Assembly: GCF_013409005.1 (NCBI RefSeq)
Contig: NZ_JACBZO010000001.1
Span: forward strand, 1,798,001 to 1,862,000
Direction: 5' to 3'
Source: Demequina lutea
GTDB lineage: Bacteria; Actinomycetota; Actinomycetes; Actinomycetales; Demequinaceae
DNA: 64,000 nt
Of this stretch, positions 19,702 to 28,454 are shown piece by piece (the stretch's first letter is position 1; every line of letters begins with the position of its first letter). The translations under genes were made by a program, and so were the position numbers. The notes under the pieces are model-generated. The model did not search any database. It saw only the letters and a program-made list of their open reading frames with translations, and was not told the DNA's origin.

Positions 19702-19719
19702 TGTTCGGCACACCGAACA
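19702..19719. promoter_or_regulatory. Inverted repeat at the mntH promoter, candidate MntR operator
   Basis: TGTTCGG-CACA-CCGAACA is a perfect 7-bp inverted repeat with a 4-bp spacer, ending 6 bp upstream of the mntH ATG. A TAGATT -10-like hexamer on the minus strand overlaps its outer edge. The position suits repression by the neighbouring MntR, though the sequence is unlike the classic DtxR box. Confidence 0.5.
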
Positions 19720-19775
19720 ATCTAGCACCGGCGGGCGTCGCGCCCTTGTGACGGGCGCGACGTGCCGGTAGCTAG

Positions 19776-21239
19776 TTAGCGCGAACGACGGTTGGACGTG
19801 CCGCTCGACGAGAACGATGCGGCACTCGCGTAGCCGTTGCCCGTGCGACCGTTCCTCGGTGAAGCAGAGCGCGGTGCACTGGAGCGCGGTGCACTGGAGC
19901 GCGGTGCACTGGAATGCTGTCCGTGCTCACCCTCGGGACGCGAGTGGCGTTCCTGACCGGCGCGGCCCTGGCCGCGGCGTTGGCCCTGGCCCTGACCCTG
20001 ACGCGGCCCGGCGCCCCGACGCGGACCCGGGTTGCTCGTACGAATGGCGACCTCGGCCGGACGCACGTATGCGGCAACCTCGCCAACGAGAGACTTCACT
20101 TGAGACGAGTCCGCGCTCACGGCCTGCGGACGCACCTGGATGTTTGCCCTCTTCATGAGCTGCTCGGTTTCGCGACGCTGCTCGGGAAGTACCACGGTGA
20201 CCACGTCGCCGGCGGAGCCTGCGCGGGCCGTACGGCCCGAACGGTGCAGGTACGCCTTGTGCTCGGCCGGCGGGTCAACGTGGACAACGAGCTCGACGTT
20301 GTCGACGTGCACGCCACGGGCGGCAACGTCGGTGGCAACGAGCACACGGTGCGAGTCGCCCTGGAAGAGCGCGAGGTTGCGGTCCCGCTGGCCCTGAGAG
20401 AGGTTGCCGTGCAGGTCAACAGACGGGATTCCCGCCTCATTGAGTTGCTTGGCAAGCTTCTTGGCCTGGTGCTTGGTGCGCATGAAGAGGATGCGGCGGC
20501 CTGTTCCGGACGCGAGAGCCTGGACTACCTGACGCTTGGCGTCGACGCCCGACACGTGAAAGACATGGTGTGTCATCGCTTCGACGTGGCTGTCGACCTC
20601 GTCGACCGAGTGGGTGATCGGCGCGTCGAGGAAGCGGCGCACCAATTTGTCGACGCCGTTGTCAAGCGTCGCGGAGAACAGCAGACGCTGCCCGCGCTTG
20701 GGCGTCGCCTCCATGATGCGAGTGACACCCGGAAGGAAGCCGAGGTCGGCCATGTGGTCGGCCTCGTCAAGCACGGTGATCTCGACGGCGTCGAGAGTCA
20801 CGTGGCGCTGCTTCATGAGGTCCTCGAGGCGGCCTGGGCAGGCCACGACGATGTCGACGCCTGCACGCAGGGCGCGCTCCTGGCGCTGCTGGCTCACTCC
20901 ACCGAAGATCGTGGCGGTCGTGAGCCCGTAGGCCTTCGCGAGCGGCGCGATGACGGCGTCGATTTGGGTGGCGAGCTCACGCGTCGGCGCAAGCACCAAG
21001 GCGCGGGGGTGACCGGGCCGAGACTTGCCGCCGCTGCGACCAAGGCGCGCGACCATCGGCAATGCGAACGCGAGCGTCTTACCCGAGCCCGTCTTGCCGC
21101 GGCCGAGCACGTCACGGCCTGCGAGAGTGTCAGGAAGGGTGTCCTCCTGGATGGGGAACGCCTTGGACTTACCTTCGCGTTCGAGCACGTCGGTGAGTTG
21201 AATGGGAACGCCGAGTTCGGCGAAAGAGCTAGACAAGGG
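19776..21239 (-). CDS. DEAD-box RNA helicase
   Basis: ATP-dependent RNA unwinding, RhlE/CsdA-like. About 487 aa. Motifs in order: Q motif (F-P-I-Q), motif I (G-K-T-G-S-G-K-T), P-T-R-E-L-A, P-G-R, D-E-A-D, S-A-T, then A-T-D-V-A-A-R-G and H-R-S-G-R-T-A-R. The basic low-complexity tail (about the last 85 residues, rich in R, G, Q and S) is a likely RNA-binding extension. The start is uncertain: I chose the TTG 10 bp after AAAGG and just before the conserved S-F-A-E-L-G; the frame is open for a further 56 codons upstream. Confidence 0.88.
   Translation of the reverse strand, partial: PLSSSFAELGVPIQLTDVLEREGKSKAFPIQEDTLPDTLAGRDVLGRGKTGSGKTLAFALPMVARLGRSGGKSRPGHPRALVLAPTRELATQIDAVIAPLAKAYGLTTATIFGGVSQQRQERALRAGVDIVVACPGRLEDLMKQRHVTLDAVEITVLDEADHMADLGFLPGVTRIMEATPKRGQRLLFSATLDNGVDKLVRRFLDAPITHSVDEVDSHVEAMTHHVFHVSGVDAKRQVVQALASGTGRRILFMRTKHQAKKLAKQLNEAGIPSVDLHGNLSQGQRDRNLALFQGDSHRVLVATDVAARGVHVDNVELVVHVDPPAEHKAYLHRSGRTARAGSAGDVVTVVLPEQRRETEQLMKRANIQVRPQAVSADSSQVKSLVGEVAAYVRPAEVAIRTSNPGPRRGAGPRQGQGQGQRRGQGRAGQERHSRPEGEHGQHSSAPRSSAPRSSAPRSASPRNGRTGNGYASAASFSSSGTSNRRSR
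19868..19916 (-). repeat. Tandem repeat in the helicase C-terminal tail
   Basis: Three consecutive 15-bp units (GCGCGGTGCACTGGA on the plus strand) encode repeated S-S-A-P-R blocks in the disordered tail of the helicase. The near-perfect nucleotide identity suggests recent slippage and possible length variation between strains. Confidence 0.8.
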
Positions 21240-21860
21240 GATGGTGCCTTTCGGGCATCGTGCCGGGCGCGCATGCGCGCAAACCGTGACTGTCACGGCA
21301 CCGGCAGTGGTGGCGAATCGCGAAGGTGTTCGCGCTCGTTCGCCGAAGAGAAATTCTACGAGCCGCGCTACCACAAGGGCTGATGCGCTGACGAGAAGGA
21401 GAAGCAATCTGCGACGCAGGAGGACCGGGGTGGCCCTGCAAGTACTCCCCAGGGTATCAGGTCAAGCGGATTCCATGAAGTGTGTTCGCTCTTGGGCGCG
21501 CCAGAACCCCCGCCCGGGCAGCGCTGCGCGGCTCCACCGCGATGCCCGGAAAGAGCGTCCGCATGGCACTTTTGACCGTCCTTAGCTTCACGCTGCCCTT
21601 CCTCGTGCCCGGCCCGGCGCTCATCGCGACGCTTCGACGCGGCGGCTTGCGCTTCCTCGGTTTACATGCGGACAGCCGCAGAATTTCACGAAAATCTTGC
21701 CCCAATTCGGACGAAGGCCCCAGTCCCCGCGATGCTTGGAATAGAGGAACACGCCGGATGTGTTTCACTTTCCTGAAAAGGGACCGATGACAATGGGGAG
21801 AAAGTTCGCCCGTTGATGCCCTTCTTACTGCAAGGATCTCTGGCGGAAGGAGTCGAGCAA
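21240..21860. other. Long intergenic region between helicase and cyclase, with structured helicase leader
   Basis: 620 bp without a convincing gene. The part next to the helicase can fold strongly: CCGTGAC-T-GTCACGG (21284-21298) and GCGCGCATGCGCGC (21267-21280) are both enclosed by GTGCC/GGCAC arms (21260 and 21297), a possible three-way junction. A small TGCC-TTTCG-GGCA hairpin (21245-21257) covers the AAAGG ribosome-binding site. The rest shows no clear promoter or repeat to me. Confidence 0.5.
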
Positions 21861-22958
21861 TTGCACAAACGCGACTATCCTAGGCCCTCCAACGAGGCCG
21901 CGAGACAGGCGGCCCTTGAGCGCTACCAAGTGCTCAACTCGCCGCCAGAGCGCTTCTACGACGACGCCGCGACGTTGGCGGCGGCCGTCTGCGGAACCCC
22001 CATCGCGATGGTGTCGCTCATTGACAACGACCGCCAGTGGTACAAGGCCAAGGTGGGCGTCGACACGACCGAGACTCACCGGAGGGACGCGTTCTGCGCA
22101 CACGCGATCATGACTCCCAACGCGCCACTCGTCGTGAATGACGCCTTGGTCGACGAACGATTCAAGGACAGCGCACTGGTCACCGCAAATCCGCATATTC
22201 GCTTCTACGCAGGATCGCCGTTGGTCACACCGGAGGGCCATGCGCTTGGCACACTGTGCGTCATCGACACCATCCCGCGCGATATCACCGCAGCCCAGTT
22301 GGCCGCGCTTGAGGCGCTGTCACGGACCGTCGCATCCCATCTGGAGCAACGTCGCCACATTGCCGACCTCGAGCGCCTCATGCTCGAGAAGGCCGCCCAT
22401 GTTGACGCACTCGAGCAACACCGTCTAGCACTCGAGGAAGCCACGACAAGGTATAGGGAAGAATCTCTAATCGACCCCGTCACGAACGGTCCGAACAGGC
22501 GCGCGTGCGAGCTTCGCCTCGTGGAAGAACACCAACGCACCGTTCGCTATGGGGCCCCGTACGCGCTGCTGATGATTGACATCGACAACTTCAAGGACGT
22601 CAACGACCTGCACGGGCACAGCCAAGGCGACGCCGTGTTAGCCGCAGCGTGCACGCTCGTGCGAACGTGTCTGAGGCCCAACGACTTTGTGGGAAGGCTC
22701 GGCGGCGACGAGTTCGTGGCAATCCTGCCTGGCACGAATGCACGCGGCGCACAGGTCATCGCCGAGAGGATGCGGCGCGCGATCTACAACGCCTCTTGGG
22801 CCACCGCTTTTCCCGTCACGGTCAGCATCGGGATCGCGTGCTGGAAAGGCGCGGATGACGAGGCCGAGGACATTCTCGCCCGCTCTGACGAGGCGCTGTA
22901 TCTGGCCAAGTCCGCTGGGCGCAACGCGGTGTCCGGCCCGCGCACCTCCCTCTTGTAG
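21861..22958 (+). CDS. GAF-GGDEF diguanylate cyclase
   Basis: Makes cyclic di-GMP from two GTP. About 365 aa: an N-terminal GAF domain (about residues 15-165), a short coiled linker, then GGDEF (about 200-360). The active-site loop is R-L-G-G-D-E-F, and R-P-N-D sits exactly five residues before it, the RxxD inhibitory site, so product inhibition is likely. Soluble, no membrane segment. Start: a TTG with GGAAGGAG 8 bp upstream; an ATG 45 bp upstream (21816) is an alternative. Confidence 0.9.
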   Translation: MHKRDYPRPSNEAARQAALERYQVLNSPPERFYDDAATLAAAVCGTPIAMVSLIDNDRQWYKAKVGVDTTETHRRDAFCAHAIMTPNAPLVVNDALVDERFKDSALVTANPHIRFYAGSPLVTPEGHALGTLCVIDTIPRDITAAQLAALEALSRTVASHLEQRRHIADLERLMLEKAAHVDALEQHRLALEEATTRYREESLIDPVTNGPNRRACELRLVEEHQRTVRYGAPYALLMIDIDNFKDVNDLHGHSQGDAVLAAACTLVRTCLRPNDFVGRLGGDEFVAILPGTNARGAQVIAERMRRAIYNASWATAFPVTVSIGIACWKGADDEAEDILARSDEALYLAKSAGRNAVSGPRTSLL

Positions 22959-23110
22959 GAGTCACCGCACCCCTAGGAGTTGCACCCATCTTTTAGGAAT
23001 CGGAGCGACCGGGGGCCGCCGACCGTTGAGGCCGATACCGGTTATCCCATACGACCGACGCACCCACGCGGCGGCACGAAGCCTCGCAGTCGCCCGAGTG
23101 CGGAGCGCCG

Positions 23111-24208
23111 TCAGAAGAGCGCCGACTCCGACGCAGCAGCCGCCTGCACTTGCATTGCCGCCTGCGCCTGCGACGCCACGCGCGCCCTCCGCCACTCGCC
23201 GTTCCCGTCTCGAGCCTCGGCCCTTGCGGTTCCGCTGCCGGGCACCGCGTCCGCCTCTGCCTGAGCGAGGCCGTGTGCTGCAATGAGCGGCCTGATGACC
23301 GAGGCGAGGTGACGGCGGTAATCCTTGGGGGCGTAGGCGCCGTCGCCGTAGAGCCGACGGTATCGCGGCGTGAGGTCGGGACGGTAAGTGTTGAGCCACC
23401 GTGCGAACCACTCCTTCACGCCGGGCCGCAGATGCAGGCTCGAGTAGGTGACTTGCGTGGCACCCGCGGCCTTGATCCGAGCCAGGGCGGCGTCGAGGTG
23501 CGCCTCGCCGTCGGTGAGGAACGGCAGGATCGGCATCATGAACACGGACACCCGGAAACCGGCGTCAGCGGCGGCGGCAACCGTGGACAGCCGCGCGGCG
23601 GTCGTGGGGGTTCCCGGTTCCATCGTTGACTGCAGATCGTCATCGAATATCGCTATCGACATGGCCAACTGGATGTCGACCGACCGCGCCGCGTCCACAA
23701 GGAGCGGCAGGTCCCTGCGCAACAAGGTGCCCTTGGTGAGGATCGAGAACGGCGTTCGTGCCTCGGCGAGCGCAGAGATGATCCCCGGCATCAGCCGATA
23801 ACGCCCCTCCGCTCGCTGATACGGATCCGTGTTGGTACCTAGCGCCACGTGCTCCCCCGCCCAGGAGGGCCTGGCAAGATCGCGCCTGAGCACCTCGGCC
23901 ACGTTGACCTTCACGATCACCTGGGTGTCGAAGTCCGTGCCCGCATCGAGCTCGAGGTATCGGTGGCTGGGCCTGGCGAAGCAATACACACACGCATGCG
24001 AACAGCCCCGATAGGGGTTGATGGTCCACCCGAACGGCACGGGCCCGCCAGCCGGCACCTTGTTGAGGGCCGACTTGGCGGCGACCTCATGAAATGTGAC
24101 CCCGGCGAACTCCGGGGTCTGCACCGAGCGGATCAGGTTGCTGATCTTGGCGAGGCCCGGCAGGGTGTCCGGCTCCGTCGCCTCGAGTGCCTGACCTTCC
24201 CATCGCAT
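23111..24208 (-). CDS. Rv2578c-family radical SAM protein
   Basis: 365 aa radical SAM enzyme of unknown substrate. The cluster motif is C-S-H-A-C-V-Y-C (about residues 69-76), CxxxCxxC. Other conserved parts are G-T-N-T-D-P-Y-Q and the C-terminal segment with the L-Y-G-D-G-A-Y motif. The start M-R-W-E-G-Q fits the family. The last 45 residues are Ala/Arg-rich and probably disordered. Related proteins include the SplB-like group acting on nucleic acids, but no activity can be assigned here. Confidence 0.85.
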   Translation of the reverse strand: MRWEGQALEATEPDTLPGLAKISNLIRSVQTPEFAGVTFHEVAAKSALNKVPAGGPVPFGWTINPYRGCSHACVYCFARPSHRYLELDAGTDFDTQVIVKVNVAEVLRRDLARPSWAGEHVALGTNTDPYQRAEGRYRLMPGIISALAEARTPFSILTKGTLLRRDLPLLVDAARSVDIQLAMSIAIFDDDLQSTMEPGTPTTAARLSTVAAAADAGFRVSVFMMPILPFLTDGEAHLDAALARIKAAGATQVTYSSLHLRPGVKEWFARWLNTYRPDLTPRYRRLYGDGAYAPKDYRRHLASVIRPLIAAHGLAQAEADAVPGSGTARAEARDGNGEWRRARVASQAQAAMQVQAAAASESALF

Positions 24209-24412
24209 GCCACCATTCGAACACGTGTTCGATCCGAGGTCAAGGACGGCTCGCGCTGGGTGCCGAATGACGAAGTGGCGAAGCTCGGCGTGGGTGAAGC
24301 GCGGCCCCTCACTCGTTCAGGCAACGCACGCGCGGGGCGGGCTCTCCTCGCGCTAACGCGGCGTAGCCCGACGTCCCCTGCAATGCGACGCGTCCTAGAC
24401 ATACGATTGAGG

Positions 24413-27139
24413 ATGATGGAATTAGGCTTGGCAGCCGATGTGTCCCTCCTCACCGCCGACGAGGTCGTTCGCCTGGCAGGCGCGGATACGACTTTCGGGC
24501 TTTCCAGCGAAGAGGCCGCAATCCGACTAGCCGCCGACGGCCCGAACTCGCTCACCGAGCGAAAGCGTGTGTCGTGGCAACGGCGTCTGCTCCTCCAATT
24601 TGCCGACCCGCTCGTCTACCTGCTGCTGGCGGCCTTCGCGGTCACGATCACGGTATGGCTCGTCGACGGCCGCGAAGGCGTCCCCTACGACTCGATCGTC
24701 ATCGCCATCGTGGTGATCGCGAATGCGATCCTGGGGCTGGTTCAGGAGCGCCGCTCCGAGTCTGCGGTTGCCGCCCTTCAGCACATGAGCGCCGCGAGCG
24801 CCCTCGTCATGCGCAACGGCAACGCCCAGCGCATCCCGGCGGCAGGCGTCGTCAGGGGCGATCTGCTCCTGCTCGCCGAGGGCGACGCGGTAGCCGCCGA
24901 TGCGCGCCTGGTGACCTCCGAGCTGCGCGTGGCCGAGGCCGTACTGACGGGCGAGAGCGCGCCTGCCCAAAAGCGAACGGAACCGCTCGAGGCACACGCG
25001 GAGGTCGCCGACCGCACATGCATGGTCTTCGCGGGCACGGCCGTCAGCCGGGGCACGGGTCGCGCCATCGTGACGGGCATCGGCATGGACACCGAGACGG
25101 GGCGCATCGCGCGCATGCTGGGCGAGACCGAGCCGGACCCCACCCCCCTGCAGCGCGAAATCGCACACCTGAGCCGCACGCTTGGGATCGCGGTAGTCGT
25201 CATCGCGGTGGTGGTGATCGGCACCGTATGGCTCACGTCTGACGTGACCACGCTTTCACAAGTCGTGAGCATCCTGCTGCTCGGCGTGGCGCTCGCGGTC
25301 GCCGCCGTGCCAGAGGGCCTGCCCGCCATCCTGTCCGTCGTCCTGTCGCTTGGTGTGAGGCGCATGGCGGATCACCACGCGATCGTGAAGGACCTGTCGT
25401 CGGTCGAGACTCTCGGGTCGGCCTCGGTCATCTGCACCGACAAGACGGGCACGCTGACGCTCAATCGCATGACCCTGATGACGGTGGCTACCGCTCACGG
25501 CCTCATGGACATCGCCGACGCAGCCGCCTCCCACCCCGGCGCCAGCCCGGAACTCACCGCTCTCATCAGGTCGAGTTGCGTGGCAAACGATGCGGTCGCC
25601 AACCCAGACGGAGGGGAGATCAATGGCGACCCGACGGACGTGGCATTCCTGGACGCAGAGCGGCTAATGAGCCTCGGCGGATCCGGGAACGCCTCCGAAA
25701 ACCGGGTCGCGGGTGTGCCGTTCAGTGCGGCGCGCGCACGGATGTCGGCGGCGACGCAGGACGCCAGCGGCGAGCGCACTCTTCACGTGAAGGGTGGCCC
25801 CGAGGTCTTGCTGTCTCTATCCACGCGCATGCTCGTTGGCGAGACCCAGGTGCCCCTCGACGCGGCGGCCAGGGAGCGCGTGTTGGCGAACACTGCCACC
25901 TTGGCAGGTCGTGGCATGCGCACGCTCGGGGTCGCCTTCCGAACCTTGAGCGACGGCGAGGCCTGCGACGAGGCGGCAGAGCAAGACCTCACCTTTATCG
26001 GCGTGGCGGGGCTTGTGGACCCCTCGCGACCCGAGGCGCGCGACGCCGTGGCCGATGCCCAGCTCGCCGGAATCCGCATCGTCATGATCACGGGCGACCA
26101 CCCGGCGACCGCCCTTGCCATCGCCCGAGACCTGGGCATCGCGGCGGACGAGACCGTACTGACGGGAGCGGAGTTGGCATCTATGAGCGATGCCGAGCTC
26201 GGCGAGGCGGTCGCCAATTGCGCGGTCTTCGCCAGGGTGGCCCCGGAGCTGAAGCTGCGGATCGTCGACGCATTTCAGGCCCGCGGCGAGGTAGTCGCCA
26301 TGACGGGCGACGGCGTGAACGACGCGCCCGCACTTCGCAGCGCCGACATCGGCGTGGCGATGGGACTCGGCGGCACCGAGGTGGCACGCGAGGCCTCCAG
26401 CATGATCCTCGCGGACGACAACTTCACGACGATCGTGACGGCGGTTCGTGAGGGCCGCGGAATCCTCGACAACATCAAGCGATTCCTGCGCTACCTCCTG
26501 GCGTCCAACGCTGGCGAGGTGCTGGCTGTGTTCTTCGGAGTCGCCGGCGCTGGTGTGCTGGGGCTGTCAGGTCACGGCGAGGTGGTTGCGGTGCCGTTAC
26601 TGGCCACCCAGATCCTGTGGATCAATTTGTTGACGGACTTGGGGCCTGCCCTCGCAATCGGCGCCGAGCCCTATGCGGCCGACCTGATGTCGCGCCAGCC
26701 GCGCAAGCCCACGGACAGGCTGATCGACGGTCGCATGTGGCGAGGAGTGGCGTTGACGGGCATCGTCATGGCGGTGGTGACGCTGGTTGCGCTCGACGCG
26801 TTCTTGCCTGGCGGCCTGATCGAGGGCTCCGAGTCGCTCGACACCGCTCGCACGGCGGCGTTCACGGTGCTAGTGCTCACACAACTGATGAACGCGTTCA
26901 GCGCTCGATCCGAGACCGTCAGTGTCGTGAAGAACCTGGCCACGAACCGATGGCTGTGGGGCGCGGTGACCCTGTCGGCGCTACTCCAGGTAGCCGTCGT
27001 CCATGTGCCGCTGCTCAACAGGGCGTTCTCGACGGCGCCGCTCAGTGTGAGTCAATGGGCGACGTGCGTGGCCCTATCCGCCGTGGTGCCGCTCGTGACC
27101 GAACTGCGTAAGTGGGGACTGAGGCGCAGGGGCGTTTAG
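24413..27139 (+). CDS. Cation-transporting P-type ATPase, P2 (calcium-like) type
   Basis: ATP-driven cation pump in the inner membrane; about 908 aa. Order: N-terminal cation-ATPase domain, T-G-E-S actuator motif (about 179-182), P-E-G-L in helix M4 (about 300-303), phosphorylated aspartate D343 in C-T-D-K-T-G-T, then T-G-D-x-x-x-T-A, T-G-D-G-V-N-D-A-P, and the C-terminal helices with N-L-L-T-D. This is the P2A/CtpF-like pattern, so Ca(II) or Mn(II) efflux is possible. Start is uncertain among ATGs at 24383, 24413 and 24416. Its last codons overlap corA tail-to-tail. Confidence 0.9.
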   Translation: MMELGLAADVSLLTADEVVRLAGADTTFGLSSEEAAIRLAADGPNSLTERKRVSWQRRLLLQFADPLVYLLLAAFAVTITVWLVDGREGVPYDSIVIAIVVIANAILGLVQERRSESAVAALQHMSAASALVMRNGNAQRIPAAGVVRGDLLLLAEGDAVAADARLVTSELRVAEAVLTGESAPAQKRTEPLEAHAEVADRTCMVFAGTAVSRGTGRAIVTGIGMDTETGRIARMLGETEPDPTPLQREIAHLSRTLGIAVVVIAVVVIGTVWLTSDVTTLSQVVSILLLGVALAVAAVPEGLPAILSVVLSLGVRRMADHHAIVKDLSSVETLGSASVICTDKTGTLTLNRMTLMTVATAHGLMDIADAAASHPGASPELTALIRSSCVANDAVANPDGGEINGDPTDVAFLDAERLMSLGGSGNASENRVAGVPFSAARARMSAATQDASGERTLHVKGGPEVLLSLSTRMLVGETQVPLDAAARERVLANTATLAGRGMRTLGVAFRTLSDGEACDEAAEQDLTFIGVAGLVDPSRPEARDAVADAQLAGIRIVMITGDHPATALAIARDLGIAADETVLTGAELASMSDAELGEAVANCAVFARVAPELKLRIVDAFQARGEVVAMTGDGVNDAPALRSADIGVAMGLGGTEVAREASSMILADDNFTTIVTAVREGRGILDNIKRFLRYLLASNAGEVLAVFFGVAGAGVLGLSGHGEVVAVPLLATQILWINLLTDLGPALAIGAEPYAADLMSRQPRKPTDRLIDGRMWRGVALTGIVMAVVTLVALDAFLPGGLIEGSESLDTARTAAFTVLVLTQLMNAFSARSETVSVVKNLATNRWLWGAVTLSALLQVAVVHVPLLNRAFSTAPLSVSQWATCVALSAVVPLVTELRKWGLRRRGV

Positions 27140-28137
27140 ATCCATTTGACGTGCTTGAACACCCCGAAGAGCACCCCACCAAGCGTCGCCATGAGGCCTA
27201 GAGCAAACGGGTAGCCCCACGCCCACGCGAGTTCCGGCATGTGGTGAAAGTTCATCCCGTAGATGGTGCCAACGAGCGAGGGCGCAAACAGGATTGCGGC
27301 CCAAGCGGAGATCTGCTTCGTCTGCTCGTTTTGGGCGAGGCTCGCCTCGGTCTGCCTTTGGGCGACGAGCGCCATGTGCGTGGACAGCGCGTTGTCGAGC
27401 AGCGAACGGAAGTTATCCACGCGATCCCCCACCCGGATCACGTGGTCATGCACGTCTCGGAACAGGCGGCGCAACTCGATGTCGGTCTCGTCGGTCGCGG
27501 CCAACAAGCGGAGTTCGTCGAGTACGCCGGCTAAGGGCTGCACCGCACGCTGGAAGCCTATGACTTCGCGGTGGAGCGCATAGATGCGCCTCGACACTTT
27601 CGCGGTGATCTCCTCGCCGAAGATCTGGTCTTCCACCTCGTCGATGTCGTTCTCCAGCCCAGCGACAACGGGTTCGTAGGAGTCGGCCACCTGGTCGAGC
27701 ACGGCGTACAGGACGGCGCGTGGGCCAAGCTCCAGAAGCCGCGGCTCCTCCTCCAGCCTCGAGCGCACCGTACCAAGATCGGGCTCCTCGGCAAGCCGGA
27801 CGGACACGACCGCCTTGGGCGTCACGAAGAGGTGGATCTCGCCAAACTCCACCGTCTCTGAGGATTCAAGGTACCTAGCCGAACGCACCACCAACGCAAG
27901 GTTCTCGTCGTAGCGTTCGAGCTTGGATCGCTGGTGGCCCTTCATGGCATCCTCGATCGCGAGGGCGTGCATCCCGAAGGCGGAGCCGACGCTTTCGAGC
28001 TCGTCGTCGCTCGGCCGCAAGAGGCCCACCCACGCGAATCCCGTCGACCGCTTGGCCCGCGAGACCGCGTCCTCAACACTCACCGCGTCGTGGACACGGG
28101 CGCCCTCGACATACACCGCGCAGTCGACAATGGCCAT
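27136..28137 (-). CDS. corA: CorA-family magnesium/cobalt channel
   Basis: Pentameric divalent cation channel. 333 aa: a long cytoplasmic alpha/beta and helical domain, then two C-terminal helices. The selectivity motif G-M-N is present in I-Y-G-M-N-F, followed by the loop F-H-H-M-P-E-L. GAGGAG lies about 4 bp before the chosen ATG (M-A-I-V-D-C). Convergent with the P-type ATPase, so ion import and pumping genes adjoin, but they are not co-transcribed. Confidence 0.92.
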   Translation of the reverse strand: MAIVDCAVYVEGARVHDAVSVEDAVSRAKRSTGFAWVGLLRPSDDELESVGSAFGMHALAIEDAMKGHQRSKLERYDENLALVVRSARYLESSETVEFGEIHLFVTPKAVVSVRLAEEPDLGTVRSRLEEEPRLLELGPRAVLYAVLDQVADSYEPVVAGLENDIDEVEDQIFGEEITAKVSRRIYALHREVIGFQRAVQPLAGVLDELRLLAATDETDIELRRLFRDVHDHVIRVGDRVDNFRSLLDNALSTHMALVAQRQTEASLAQNEQTKQISAWAAILFAPSLVGTIYGMNFHHMPELAWAWGYPFALGLMATLGGVLFGVFKHVKWI

Positions 28138-28185
28138 GACTCTCCTCAGGACACTTCGGGCGCCTCGCGCCCGCACCAGGCCACC

Positions 28186-28428
28186 TTAGCGAGCAGAAGC
28201 AATCAGCTGAGCAACCTCCGCCGCATCGGGCACTCGTCCGCTCACGAGGACCCTCTCGTCGACCACGAGGCCGGGCGTCGACATAATTCCGTACGCCGCG
28301 ATGTCGGCGTAGTCGGTGACCTTCTCGACCGTGGCATCGACGATGCCGCTGGCCGCGAGGGCCTCCTTGACGTTCGCCTCGAGGCGCACGCAGTTTGCAC
28401 AGCCGGATCCAAGAACCTTGATGATCAT
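28186..28428 (-). CDS. Small thioredoxin-fold protein (redox-active disulfide protein 2 family)
   Basis: 80 aa. A thioredoxin-like fold with the active disulfide C-A-N-C at residues 10-13 (G-S-G-C-A-N-C) and the cis-proline in S-T-P-G-L-V-V (about 50-56). Small proteins of this kind are commonly encoded with an ArsR repressor and a PF03773 permease, as here; the role is thought to involve metalloid or thiol redox handling. It is the last gene of that three-gene minus-strand operon, 26 bp after the permease. Confidence 0.88.
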   Translation of the reverse strand: MIIKVLGSGCANCVRLEANVKEALAASGIVDATVEKVTDYADIAAYGIMSTPGLVVDERVLVSGRVPDAAEVAQLIASAR

Positions 28429-28454
28429 TTCGTTCTCCCTATGTGAGGATGGCG

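Noticed and set aside
21482..21790. 102-codon frame upstream of the GAF-GGDEF gene
   Set aside because: Partly hydrophobic at the middle, but no ribosome-binding site and no conserved pattern; more likely untranslated leader.
23849..24412. In-frame N-terminal extension of the P-type ATPase
   Set aside because: It covers the start of the opposite radical SAM gene, and the family begins about residue 1 of the chosen ATG.
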